From positions 1 through 29,717 of the forward strand of contig JBBQGB010000039.1 of assembly GCA_038322575.1 (NCBI GenBank): DNA of 29,717 bases. Direction: 5' to 3'. Below, piece after piece: positions 1 through 7,849 of the stretch (position 1 is its first letter; each line of letters begins with the position of its first letter). The translations under genes were made by a program, and so were the position numbers. The notes below the pieces were generated by a model. That model had not been told where the DNA came from. It was given only the letters and a program-made list of their open reading frames with translations, and ran no database searches. This DNA is from JACMOY01 sp038322575. Its GTDB lineage: Bacteria; Actinomycetota; Actinomycetes; Actinomycetales; Angustibacteraceae.

Positions 1-1251
1 ATCGGGATTGCCACCATCTGCGGCCCTCTTTTCGGCGGGCTGCTGCTGCGGGCCGACCTGTTCGGGACCGAGTGGCGGTCGATCTTCCTGGTCAACGTCC
101 CGATCGGCGTCGTCGCGGTCATCGCCGCGGTCCGGCTGCTGCCCGAGTCGCGCGCGCCCAAGGCGACCCGGCTGGACGTCCCCGGCGCGCTGCTGTCGGC
201 TCTCGCACTGCTGCTGCTGATCCTGCCGCTCACCGAGGGCCGCGAGCGCGGATGGCCCTGGTGGCTGATCGCCATGCTCGTCATGAGCGTGCCCACCGGG
301 GTGGCGTTCGTGCTGGTCGAGCGCCGTCGCACCCGCGCCGACGACTCGCCGCTGATCGACCTGCGCCTGCTGGACCTGCGCGGCCCGCGGATCGGCATGC
401 CGCTGAGCGCGGTCTTCTTCGCCGGGATCCCCGCGTTCTTCTTCGTCTTCTCGCTCTACCTGCAGGTCGGCGAGGGCTTCACCGCGCTGCGCAGCGGCCT
501 GACGACGATCCCGTTCGCGTTCGCCTCCGCCGTGCTGTCATCGCGCAGCCCCCTGCTGGCCCGGCGCCTCGGGCGCACCGTGCTGCTGGCCGGCTGCCTG
601 CTCATGGCAGCCGGTATGGCCGTCGCGCTGCTGACCGTCACGTTCGTAGGCCCCGGTCCGCACCCGTGGCAGTTCATCCCGGCGTTCGTGCTGGCCGGTG
701 CAGGCCTGGGCTGCTTCGCCGCCCCGAGCACCGCGGTGATCCTGGACGGCGTCCCGCCCCGGTCCGCCGGACAGGCCAGCGGGTTGCTCGCCACCAGCCA
801 GCAGGTTGGCGGCGCCGTCGGGGTCGCCCTGGTCGGCATCGTCTTCTTCGGCGTGCTGTCGTCGTCCGCGGCCTCGGCTGCGCGCGACCAGGCGCCCGCA
901 CTGCGCACCCAGCTCGCGGCGGCCGGGCTGTCGTCCGCGGCGATCGGCCCTGCCGTCCAGGGCTTCCAGCAGTGCTTCGTCGACCGTTCCGCGTCGACCG
1001 ATCCCACCGCGCAGCCGCCGTCCTGCGAGGCGCTCGCGGGCCGAGGGGGCAGCGAAGGCGCCGGTGCCGCGTTCTCGAACGCCTCGACGTCGGCGCTGTC
1101 GTCGACGTTCTCGCAGGCGATCCGCTGGGGCCTGGCCTACGAGGTGCTGGTGTTCCTGCTCGCAGCGCTGCTCGTGCTGCGGCTGCCGAGGCACACGTCG
1201 GTGCAGGACGAGAGCGGGGCGTCGGAACAAACCCAGGCCGCCGTCGGCTGA
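1..1251 (+). CDS. MFS drug exporter, DHA2 type (5' truncated by window edge)
   Basis: The frame is open from base 1, so the start lies outside the window; 416 residues are visible. The protein has many hydrophobic segments separated by short Arg-rich loops, for example around residues 34-45, 59-75, 88-105 and 134-155. A last helix near residues 379-398 is followed by a short polar tail. The motif GLLATSQQVGGAVGVALVG is typical of the C-terminal half of 14-helix DHA2 (EmrB/QacA-like) proton antiporters, as is the long extracellular loop before the last helix (about residues 285-370, with a Cys pair near 326 and 342). The likely role is proton-driven efflux of a drug or metabolite across the cell membrane. 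The substrate cannot be told. An aldo/keto reductase gene follows after 33 bases and may share its transcript. Confidence 0.88.
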   Translation: MGIATICGPLFGGLLLRADLFGTEWRSIFLVNVPIGVVAVIAAVRLLPESRAPKATRLDVPGALLSALALLLLILPLTEGRERGWPWWLIAMLVMSVPTGVAFVLVERRRTRADDSPLIDLRLLDLRGPRIGMPLSAVFFAGIPAFFFVFSLYLQVGEGFTALRSGLTTIPFAFASAVLSSRSPLLARRLGRTVLLAGCLLMAAGMAVALLTVTFVGPGPHPWQFIPAFVLAGAGLGCFAAPSTAVILDGVPPRSAGQASGLLATSQQVGGAVGVALVGIVFFGVLSSSAASAARDQAPALRTQLAAAGLSSAAIGPAVQGFQQCFVDRSASTDPTAQPPSCEALAGRGGSEGAGAAFSNASTSALSSTFSQAIRWGLAYEVLVFLLAALLVLRLPRHTSVQDESGASEQTQAAVG

Positions 1252-1284
1252 CCCCGAGGCACCCACGACGAGAAGGAGCCCAGC

Positions 1285-2148
1285 ATGAGGACGCGCACCA
1301 TCGGTACCGCGACCGTCTCGGCCATCGGCCTGGGGGGCATGCCCATGTCGATCGAGGGCCGCCCCGACCGCGCGCGCTCGATCGCGACGATCCACGCCGC
1401 TCTGGACGCCGGGGTCACGTTCATCGACACCGCGGACGCGTACCACGAGCACGCTGACGAGGTCGGTCACAACGAGGAGCTGATCGCCGAGGCGCTGCGC
1501 AGCTGGGGTGGCGACGCGTCGTCCGTGCTGGTGGCGACCAAGGGCGGGCACCTGCGGCCCGGTGACGGGTCGTGGACCCAGGACGGGTCACCCGAGCACC
1601 TGAAGGCAGCAGCCCGCGACTCGGCTCGCCGGCTCGGCGTCGAGGCGATCGGCCTCTACCAGTTCCACCGCCCCGACCCGAAGGTGCCGTACGCCGAGTC
1701 GGTGGGCGCGATCCGCGACCTGCTCGACGCGGGCACGATCGTCCAGGCGGGCATCTCGAACGCGAACCCCGAGCAGATCCAGGAGGCGCAGGAGGTCCTC
1801 GGCGGTCGCCTGGTCAGCGTGCAGAACCAGTTCTCGCCGGCCTTCCGCAGCAGCCAGCCCGAGCTCGAGCTGTGCGAGGAGCTGGGTGTGGCGTTCTTGC
1901 CGTGGAGCCCCCTCGGTGGGATCTCGAAGGCCGCCGACCTCGGCTCGGCCTTCGCCCCGTTCGCCCAGGTCGCAGCCGACCGGGGCGTCAGCCCGCAGCA
2001 GGTCGCCCTCGCGTGGCAGCTGGCGCTGTCACCGGTCGTCGTCCCGATCCCCGGTTCGAGCCGGCCAGAGACGATCCGCGACTCGGTGCAGGCCGCCGAC
2101 CTCGAGCTCACCGCCGACGAGGTCGCGGCCCTCAGCGCTGCGGGCTGA
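1285..2148 (+). CDS. Aldo/keto reductase
   Basis: This 287-residue protein is a cytosolic NADPH-dependent oxidoreductase of the aldo/keto reductase superfamily, a TIM barrel that reduces aldehydes or ketones. The four catalytic residues are visible: Asp48 and Tyr53 in the FIDTADAY segment, Lys86 in VLVATKGG and His128 in YQFHRPDP. The C-terminal GSSRPETI segment (near residue 260) fits the NADP phosphate-binding site. The start is well supported: AAGGAG at 1273-1278 sits six bases before the ATG. Length is normal for the family. The gene follows an MFS exporter closely in the same direction, so the two may be co-transcribed. The physiological substrate is unknown. Confidence 0.92.
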   Translation: MRTRTIGTATVSAIGLGGMPMSIEGRPDRARSIATIHAALDAGVTFIDTADAYHEHADEVGHNEELIAEALRSWGGDASSVLVATKGGHLRPGDGSWTQDGSPEHLKAAARDSARRLGVEAIGLYQFHRPDPKVPYAESVGAIRDLLDAGTIVQAGISNANPEQIQEAQEVLGGRLVSVQNQFSPAFRSSQPELELCEELGVAFLPWSPLGGISKAADLGSAFAPFAQVAADRGVSPQQVALAWQLALSPVVVPIPGSSRPETIRDSVQAADLELTADEVAALSAAG

Positions 2149-2177
2149 CGGCACACGAGAGCCACCGTGCGCGGGTC

Positions 2178-2193
2178 CTTCGTGCACCCGAAG
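2178..2193. terminator. Weak hairpin between convergent genes
   Basis: The 66-base gap between the convergent aldo/keto reductase and glycosyltransferase genes holds a 5-bp stem (CTTCG/CGAAG) with a 6-base loop. There is no T-tract. It may be part of a shared terminator, but the stem is short and would arise often by chance in such GC-rich DNA. Confidence 0.22.
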
Positions 2194-2214
2194 CGCCCCG
2201 GGCGTTGGTCCGCG

Positions 2215-3420
2215 TCACCGTCCGCGGGACGTGGCGACGGACCGCTGTCGCGTCGCTGCGCGCTCCCAGGAGTGCACCAGCGCTCGGTGGCTGGACTCGA
2301 ACGAAAACTGGCGCTGGGCCAGCACCCTGCAGCCGGCGCCGATGGCCCGCGCCAGGTCCAGGTCAGCCAACAGGCGAATGATCTGATCCGCGGTCCCAGC
2401 AGGGTCGGTCTGCTCGAGATCCCGGTAGGCGCCCAGGTCGATACCGGCGAAGGCCTCAGGGGTCCCGACCACCGGCAGGCCGGCGAGCATGGCCTGGGCC
2501 ACCTTGAACTTCAGGCCACCGCCGAGGTGGAGCGGAGCGACCGCCACGCGCGCCCGCTCGTAGTAGGGCTCGAGGCTGTCGACGTAACCGGTGGTGGCGA
2601 TCCGTCGGGCGTTCAGCCACTGCGTCAGCTCCTCGCTCATGCCGGCGCCGGCGGCGGTGAAGGTCGCCTCTGGCCGGGACGCGACGACGACGGGCCACAC
2701 CTGCGAGGCGAACCACCGGACGGCCTGCTGGTTCTCGGGCCGGTTGAAGGCTGCCACGAACAGCACCTCCTGCGCCGCCGAGGGCCCCAGCCCGCGGGAG
2801 GGTTCGAGCCAGGGTGAGTGGGTGATGACCTCCGTGCTGCTGGGGAGACGGGCCCTGAGCGCCGCGGCGTCCTCGGAGCGGAAGACGCACACGGTGTCGA
2901 CCTGTCGCAGGTACGAGGTCTCGCGCTGACGCTGTCGCAGCCACTGAGCGTGCATCGCCCATCGGCGGAGGCCCGCTGCCTGGCTGATGTGTCCTTCCAG
3001 CTGGGTGAACACCACGTCGTGCTCGACGACGGTCACGACGGCCGCCGGGTTCAGCGCTCGCACCAGGGGTACGAGAGCCAGTGCAGCCGACCACTGCAGC
3101 TCGACGACGTCCGCGCGGCGGACGAGGTCGGTCACCTCGCCCGCGAGGCTCGGTGGGCGGATCGTGTGGTCGGGATCGCCGGCGAACCGCTTGAGATGAA
3201 ACCGGCCGCGATGGTCGATGGGGAGCTCCTCGGTGAGGAGCACCTCGTAGCTGCGCGTGCCGCGCGCGAGAGCGCTCTCGTTGCCCCACAGGGCCGTCGA
3301 GACGAGCACCACCTCGGCGTGCTCGGCGAGCGCCTGCAGGTGGTGGTGGGCGAACAGGTGGCCGGCCTGTGGAGCCCCGGCGCTGCCGATGAAGGGGGCG
3401 AGGCTGACGACGGTCGTCAT
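2215..3420 (-). CDS. Glycosyltransferase, GT-B fold (GT4-like)
   Basis: This 401-residue protein reads as a GT-B glycosyltransferase that would move a sugar from a nucleotide donor to a glycan or lipid acceptor in the cytoplasm. The N-terminus (TTVVSLAPFIGSAGAPQAG followed by HLFAHHHLQALAEHAEVVLVS) is a typical first Rossmann strand with a substrate loop. The C-terminal donor domain has LFVAAFNRPENQQAVRWF, GYVDSLEPYYERARVAVAPL and GGGLKFKVAQAMLAGLPVV. In the last motif the Glu usually found before AMA is Gln. The ATG at 3420 was preferred because translation there begins the fold directly, five bases after the upstream gene's stop; the frame stays open to 3477. It is probably translated together with the 3426-4172 gene. 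Donor and acceptor are unknown. Confidence 0.85.
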   Translation of the reverse strand: MTTVVSLAPFIGSAGAPQAGHLFAHHHLQALAEHAEVVLVSTALWGNESALARGTRSYEVLLTEELPIDHRGRFHLKRFAGDPDHTIRPPSLAGEVTDLVRRADVVELQWSAALALVPLVRALNPAAVVTVVEHDVVFTQLEGHISQAAGLRRWAMHAQWLRQRQRETSYLRQVDTVCVFRSEDAAALRARLPSSTEVITHSPWLEPSRGLGPSAAQEVLFVAAFNRPENQQAVRWFASQVWPVVVASRPEATFTAAGAGMSEELTQWLNARRIATTGYVDSLEPYYERARVAVAPLHLGGGLKFKVAQAMLAGLPVVGTPEAFAGIDLGAYRDLEQTDPAGTADQIIRLLADLDLARAIGAGCRVLAQRQFSFESSHRALVHSWERAATRQRSVATSRGR

Positions 3421-3425
3421 CGAGG

Positions 3426-4172
3426 TCAGATCCAGAACCGGGGCGCGACGCGTCGGGCGACGCTGCGGACGGCCCACTTCGCGCGCTGCACCGGGTCGTC
3501 GTAGGAGCGACCGTCATGTCCGCGCACGCCGACGATGCGGGGTTCGACCCCGAAACGCATGCTGACCCTGGTCCCGGTCGAGCGCAGGTCGTGCAGGATG
3601 TCGAACATCGCCCGCTCCGTCGGGCCGTCGTCCTCGCGCATCCGGTGGATCTGGTGGCTCAGCTCTGCGATGCCGGCAGGAGTGGCCCCGTAGACCCACA
3701 GGTCGGCCCACCGCTCGGGGTGCCTGCGCACGTTGAACCACAGGTCCTGGGCGGGCGCGGCAGCGGCGACGACGGCGGCGAGGTTGCGCACCTGGTAGCG
3801 CCCGGTGCACTTCCAGATGATCGGGTCACTGCTCTCACGGACCAGCGTCGAGGTGGCCACGGCGTCGGCGACCAGGCGAGTCTCCAACCAGCCGCGCCCG
3901 GGTGAGGTCTCCGCCCCCGTGGCGAGGACCGGCAACAGCTCGACGTCGTCACGGTCTCCCACCGCGTCCCGCAGCGGGCCCAGATCGGCGCCGCTGTTCT
4001 CGGCGAGGATGATCCCGTTGACGCTCGACCGGGGCAGGGACAGGGCGAACCGCAGGCTCGACAGGTACTCCTGCATCCGCGCCGCCGGGTCGACCACGCG
4101 AAGGTTGGCGACGCCCGGGTGCGGATGCACCGTCGCAGTCAGCAGCAGCAGCGTCGTGCGCGGCCTGGCCAT
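3426..4172 (-). CDS. Conserved-looking protein of unrecognised family in glycosyltransferase operon
   Basis: I do not recognise this 248-residue protein. It starts with a hydrophobic strand (RTTLLLLTATVHPHPGV), has a middle segment PIIWKCTGRYQVRNL and a C-terminus rich in Arg. There is no clear signal peptide or membrane span beyond the first strand, so it is probably cytoplasmic. Short strands, a possible nucleotide-binding N-terminus and the KCTGRY segment suggest a GT-A-like transferase, but this is inference from context. The ATG at 4172 is supported by GGAGGT five bases upstream; an in-frame start at 4211 lacks that signal. It is the first gene of a two-gene minus-strand unit with the glycosyltransferase at 2215-3420. 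Confidence 0.72.
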   Translation of the reverse strand: MARPRTTLLLLTATVHPHPGVANLRVVDPAARMQEYLSSLRFALSLPRSSVNGIILAENSGADLGPLRDAVGDRDDVELLPVLATGAETSPGRGWLETRLVADAVATSTLVRESSDPIIWKCTGRYQVRNLAAVVAAAAPAQDLWFNVRRHPERWADLWVYGATPAGIAELSHQIHRMREDDGPTERAMFDILHDLRSTGTRVSMRFGVEPRIVGVRGHDGRSYDDPVQRAKWAVRSVARRVAPRFWI

Positions 4173-4346
4173 CGCCACCTCCGTGGGCGTGCAGGGATCG
4201 GGCAGGGACATGGGTGTCGCTCACCCGGGTCAGAGGCTGTCACACCGCGCGCCGGTGGGCTGGACGGTCGTCGGGCAGGTCGATCCTTCGTCCGGATGGT
4301 GGACCACCCGGTTCAGAGCGCTGATCGCTGTGGCAGCATGTCCCGA

Positions 4347-4433
4347 GTGAGATCACACCTGCTGTGCCGCCTCGTGAGTCGACGCCACGTCGACCTCGGG
4401 CGTACGCGCAGCAGCATCTGTCGGCCCTGCTGA
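4347..4433 (+). CDS. Sulfur-operon leader peptide (RRHVDL family)
   Basis: A 28-codon ORF starts at GTG 4347 and ends at TGA 4431-4433, 124 bases before sir. Its peptide contains SHLLCRLVSRRHVDLGR and ends ICRPC, giving three Cys, two of them in the last five residues. From memory this matches the short actinobacterial proteins annotated as putative leader peptide, which share an RRHVDL core and Cys near the end and sit before sulfur-metabolism operons. Cys-rich leaderless short ORFs act as cysteine-responsive attenuators in mycobacteria, so ribosome stalling at the terminal Cys codons when charged tRNA-Cys is scarce could raise sir expression. An in-frame ATG at 4338 would add three residues. 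No strong ribosome site is visible, so leaderless translation is possible. Its regulatory function here is inferred. Confidence 0.72.
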   Translation: MRSHLLCRLVSRRHVDLGRTRSSICRPC

Positions 4434-4557
4434 CGCACTGCCCCTGACGACCTCGGTCGTCGACGACCGTCGGGCGTGGCGCAGTCGGCCGGCGTCCTCC
4501 ACGAGTCGTCCCGGCGTAGCGCAGGCTCCCGGACACCACTTGGACGAGGACTCCCGG
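4434..4557 (+). promoter_or_regulatory. Candidate attenuator / 5' UTR of the sulfur operon
   Basis: Between the leader-peptide stop and sir lie three adjoining complementary blocks: GACGACC (4446-4452), GGTCGTC (4455-4461) and GACGACC (4462-4468). The middle block can pair with either neighbour, allowing two mutually exclusive small hairpins right after the leader ORF. Further down, TCGTCC (4506-4511) can pair with GGACGA (4542-4547), and GTCCTC (4494-4499) with GAGGAC (4546-4551). Either pairing would cover the sir ribosome site AGGA at 4547-4550. This fits translational or transcriptional attenuation tied to leader translation, but stem lengths are only 5-7 bp. Confidence 0.4.
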
Positions 4558-6234
4558 ATGACCTCCACCACCACCGACCGCTCGACCCCTGCTCTGGGGC
4601 AGTGGGCCTCGGGCGACCGGACCCCCCTGAACGCCAACGAGCGCTTCAAGGCCGAGGACGACGCCCTCAACGTTCGGGCCCGCATCGAGCAGGTCTACTC
4701 GCGCGAGGGTTTCGCGTCGATCACCAGCGACGACCTGCGCGGGCGGTTCCGCTGGTGGGGGCTGTACACCCAGCGCCGACCCGGGATCGACGGCGGCCGG
4801 ACGGCCCTGCTCGAGCCCGAGCAGCTCGAGGACGAGTTCTTCATGCTGCGGGTCCGCATCGACGGCGGTGCGCTCAGCACCGAGCAGCTGCGCACCATCG
4901 GCACGATCTCGACCGAGTTCGGGCGGGACACCGCTGACATCACCGACCGGCAGAACATCCAGCTGCACTGGGTGCGGGTCGAGGACGTGCCCGAGATCTG
5001 GCGCCGGCTCGAGGCCGTGGGGCTGTCCACGACCGAGGCGTGCGGCGACTGCCCCCGCGTCGTGCTCGGCAGCCCGGTGGCCGGCATCGCGGTGGACGAG
5101 ATCATCGACCCGACCTGGGCCATCGACGAGATTCAGCGCCGCTACATCGGCAACCGCGAGTTCAGCAACCTGCCTCGCAAGTTCAAGACCGCGATCACCG
5201 GGATGGCCAACAACGACGTCGTGCACGAGATCAACGACGTCGCCTTCACCGCCGTGGTCCACCCCGAGCACGGCCCGGGCTTCGACCTGTGGGTCGGCGG
5301 AGGGCTGTCGACCAACCCGAAGCTGGCTGTGCGGCTGGGCGCCTGGGTGCCGCTGGATCAGGTGCCGGACGTGTGGGCCGGAGTCATCTCGATCTTCCGT
5401 GACCACGGGTACCGCAAGAACCGCACCAAGGCGCGGCTGAAGTTCCTGCTCGCCGACTGGGGCCCTGAGCGGTTCCGCGAGGTGCTCGAGAACGACTACC
5501 TCGGGCGCCCGCTGCTCGACGGGCCGCAAGCGCCGCCGTCCGCCGACCTCGGCGACCACGTCGGCGTCCACGAGCAGAAGGACGGCTTGCGATACATCGG
5601 TGCCGCTCCCGCCGTGGGCCGCGTCTCGGGCAGCACCCTGGTTGCCCTCGCCGACCTGGTCGAGCAGCAGGGCTCGGCCAGGGTGCGGCTGACGCCGCAC
5701 CAGAAGGTCGTCGTGCTCGACGTCCCTGCCGACCGGGTCGAGCCGCTCGTCGTCGGGCTGGACGCGCTGGGCCTGCAGGCCCGACCCAGCCCGTTCCGAC
5801 GCACGACGATGGCCTGCACCGGCATCGAGTTCTGCAAGCTCGCCATCGTCGACACCAAGAAGACCGCGACGGCGACCGTCATCGAGCTCGAGAACAGGCT
5901 GGGCGACGTCGTCCAGGCGCTCGACGTCCCGATCACGTTGCACGTCAACGGGTGTCCCAACTCGTGCGCGCGCATCCAGACCGCCGACATCGGACTGAAG
6001 GGCATGATCGTCGCCGGCGCCGACGGTGAGCAGGTCGAGGGCTTCCAGGTGCACCTGGGCGGTGCCCTGGGTCTGGACGCGGGATGGGGACGCAAGGTCC
6101 GTGGGTTGAAGGTGACGTCGGACGAGCTGCCGGACTACGTCGAGCGCGTGGTGCGCCGGTTCGTCGCCGACCGCGAGCCCGGCGAGCGCTTCGCCACCTG
6201 GGCCGTGCGCGCCGACGAGGAGGCCCTGTCATGA
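4558..6234 (+). CDS. sir: Ferredoxin-dependent sulfite reductase (NirA/SirA family)
   Basis: This 558-residue cytoplasmic enzyme reduces sulfite to sulfide with six electrons, normally from ferredoxin, using a sirohaem coupled to a [4Fe-4S] cluster. The cluster cysteines are visible as Cys420 and Cys426 (CTGIEFC) and Cys466 and Cys470 (CPNSC). The ACGDCPRVVLGSPVAG segment and the RQNIQLHWVR segment are hallmarks of the family. Tyr70 and Cys162 lie 92 residues apart, the spacing of the crosslinked Tyr-Cys pair of Mycobacterium tuberculosis SirA, which favours sulfite over nitrite as substrate. The ATG at 4558 has AGGA seven bases upstream; an in-frame TTG at 4540 is less likely. It is the first enzyme gene of the operon, behind a leader peptide, and overlaps cysH by four bases. 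Confidence 0.93.
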   Translation: MTSTTTDRSTPALGQWASGDRTPLNANERFKAEDDALNVRARIEQVYSREGFASITSDDLRGRFRWWGLYTQRRPGIDGGRTALLEPEQLEDEFFMLRVRIDGGALSTEQLRTIGTISTEFGRDTADITDRQNIQLHWVRVEDVPEIWRRLEAVGLSTTEACGDCPRVVLGSPVAGIAVDEIIDPTWAIDEIQRRYIGNREFSNLPRKFKTAITGMANNDVVHEINDVAFTAVVHPEHGPGFDLWVGGGLSTNPKLAVRLGAWVPLDQVPDVWAGVISIFRDHGYRKNRTKARLKFLLADWGPERFREVLENDYLGRPLLDGPQAPPSADLGDHVGVHEQKDGLRYIGAAPAVGRVSGSTLVALADLVEQQGSARVRLTPHQKVVVLDVPADRVEPLVVGLDALGLQARPSPFRRTTMACTGIEFCKLAIVDTKKTATATVIELENRLGDVVQALDVPITLHVNGCPNSCARIQTADIGLKGMIVAGADGEQVEGFQVHLGGALGLDAGWGRKVRGLKVTSDELPDYVERVVRRFVADREPGERFATWAVRADEEALS

Positions 6235-6926
6235 CCACCACCACGACCGACCTGCGAGCCCGTGCCGAGCAGGCGGGTCGCGACCTGGACGGCGCGCCGG
6301 CCCTCGAGATCGTCCACTGGGCCGTGGAAGCGCTGCAGGGCGACCTGACGGTGGCCGGCAGCATGCAGGACGCGATCCTGCCGCACCTGGTCGGCCAGGT
6401 GCTGCCCGGCGTCGACGTCCTGTTCCTCGAGACCGGGTACCACTTCACGCAGACCCTGGACACCCGTGCGGCCGTCGCCCGCAGCCTGCCCGTGACCGTC
6501 GTCGACGCCCTCCCGCGCCAGACCGTCGCCGAGCAGGGCGCCGAGTACGGCGCCCGGCTGCACGACCGCGACCCCAACCTGTGCTGCTTCCTGCGCAAGG
6601 TCGAGCCCCTCGCGCGCGCGCTGGAGCCCTACGCCGGCTGGGTGACCGGCGTGCGCCGCGACGAGGCACCCACCCGCGTGGGCACGCCGGTGATCGGCTG
6701 GGACGACAAGCACGACATGGTCAAGGTCAACCCGCTCGCGACCTGGACCGCCGACGACGTCGAGGCCTACCAGATCGCGCACGACCTACCCCGCAACCCA
6801 CTGGTCGCCCAGGGCTACCCGAGCATCGGCTGCGAGCCGTGCACGCGCCGAGTGGCGCCGGGTGAGGACCCCCGCGCCGGCCGCTGGTCGGGCCAGGACA
6901 AGACCGAGTGCGGGATCCACACGTGA
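6231..6926 (+). CDS. cysH: APS reductase (CysH, assimilatory, 4Fe-4S type)
   Basis: The 231-residue protein reduces adenylyl sulfate to sulfite and AMP in the cytoplasm, with thioredoxin as electron donor. Cluster ligands of the APS-reductase class are present as Cys118-Cys119 and Cys201/Cys204 (CEPC). The catalytic Cys227 lies in the C-terminal ECGIHT motif. Enzymes that use PAPS usually lack the CC and CxxC pairs, so APS is the expected substrate. The segment LFLETGYHFTQTLD belongs to the nucleotide-binding fold. The start ATG overlaps the sir stop (ATGA) and the stop overlaps the cysD GTG, so translation is probably coupled through the operon. Its product feeds sir directly. Confidence 0.94.
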   Translation: MTTTTTDLRARAEQAGRDLDGAPALEIVHWAVEALQGDLTVAGSMQDAILPHLVGQVLPGVDVLFLETGYHFTQTLDTRAAVARSLPVTVVDALPRQTVAEQGAEYGARLHDRDPNLCCFLRKVEPLARALEPYAGWVTGVRRDEAPTRVGTPVIGWDDKHDMVKVNPLATWTADDVEAYQIAHDLPRNPLVAQGYPSIGCEPCTRRVAPGEDPRAGRWSGQDKTECGIHT

Positions 6927-7849
6927 GCGCGACCCCGGCGTCCACGACGGCCGACTACCAGCTCGACCAGCTGGACGCCCTCGAGAGCGAGGGCATCCAC
7001 ATCATCCGCGAGGTCGTCGCCGAGTTCGAGCGGCCGGTGCTGCTGTTCAGCGGGGGCAAGGACTCCGTCGTGATGCTGCACCTCGCGGCCAAGGCCTTCT
7101 GGCCCGGCCCCGTGCCGTTCGCCCTGCTGCACGTCGACACCGGGCACAACTTCCCCGAGGTGCTCGCCTACCGCGACGCCGTCGTCGAGCGCCTCGGTGC
7201 GCGGCTGCACGTCGCCTCGGTGCAGGACTACCTGGACGACGGGCGGTTGCGAGAGCGCACCGACGGGACGCGCAACCCGCTGCAGACCCAGCCGCTGCTG
7301 GACGCCATCGCCGAGCACCGGTTCGACGCCGTCTTCGGGGGCGGCCGCCGCGACGAGGAGAAGGCGCGGGCCAAGGAGCGCGTCTTCAGCCTGCGCGACG
7401 AGTTCGGCCAGTGGGACCCGCGCAACCAGCGGCCCGAGCTGTGGAACCTCTACAACGGCCGGCACCGCCCCGGTGAGCACGTGCGGGTGTTCCCTATCAG
7501 CAACTGGACCGAGCTGGACGTGTGGCGCTACATCGCCCGCGAGGGGATCGACCTGCCGTCGTTGTACTACTCGCACGACCGCGAGGTGTTCGAGCGGGAC
7601 GGGATGCTGCTCGCCGTCTCGCCGGTCTCGCAGCCGCGAGAGACCGAGGCGGTGAGGACGGTGCAGGTGCGGTACCGCACGGTCGGCGACATGTCGTGCA
7701 CCGGCGCCGTCGAGAGCGACGCCCAGACCGTCGAGGACGTCGTCGTCGAGGTCGCGGCGACGCGGATCACCGAGCGCGGTGCCACCCGCGCCGACGACCG
7801 GATGACCGAGGCCGCCATGGAAGACCGCAAGAAAGAGGGGTACTTCTGA
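6923..7849 (+). CDS. cysD: Sulfate adenylyltransferase subunit 2 (CysD)
   Basis: This 308-residue protein is the catalytic subunit of ATP sulfurylase, which joins sulfate and ATP to make APS. The PP-loop SGGKDS is at residues 43-48. The conserved FGGGRRDEEKARAKER and GRHRPGEHVRVFPISNWTELDVW blocks are intact, and it ends in the family-typical MEDRKKEGYF. The GTG at 6923 was chosen because it overlaps the cysH stop (GTGA) and leaves a normal-length N-terminus; an in-frame GTG at 6908 lies inside cysH. It forms a heterodimer with CysN, whose ATG overlaps this gene's TGA by one base. Confidence 0.95.
   Translation: MSATPASTTADYQLDQLDALESEGIHIIREVVAEFERPVLLFSGGKDSVVMLHLAAKAFWPGPVPFALLHVDTGHNFPEVLAYRDAVVERLGARLHVASVQDYLDDGRLRERTDGTRNPLQTQPLLDAIAEHRFDAVFGGGRRDEEKARAKERVFSLRDEFGQWDPRNQRPELWNLYNGRHRPGEHVRVFPISNWTELDVWRYIAREGIDLPSLYYSHDREVFERDGMLLAVSPVSQPRETEAVRTVQVRYRTVGDMSCTGAVESDAQTVEDVVVEVAATRITERGATRADDRMTEAAMEDRKKEGYF

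Noticed and set aside
2215..3504. Long plus-strand ORFs opposite the glycosyltransferase and unknown gene (for example 2818-3504).
   Set aside because: They are open frames caused by high GC on the strand opposite real genes, with no ribosome sites and no recognisable protein features.
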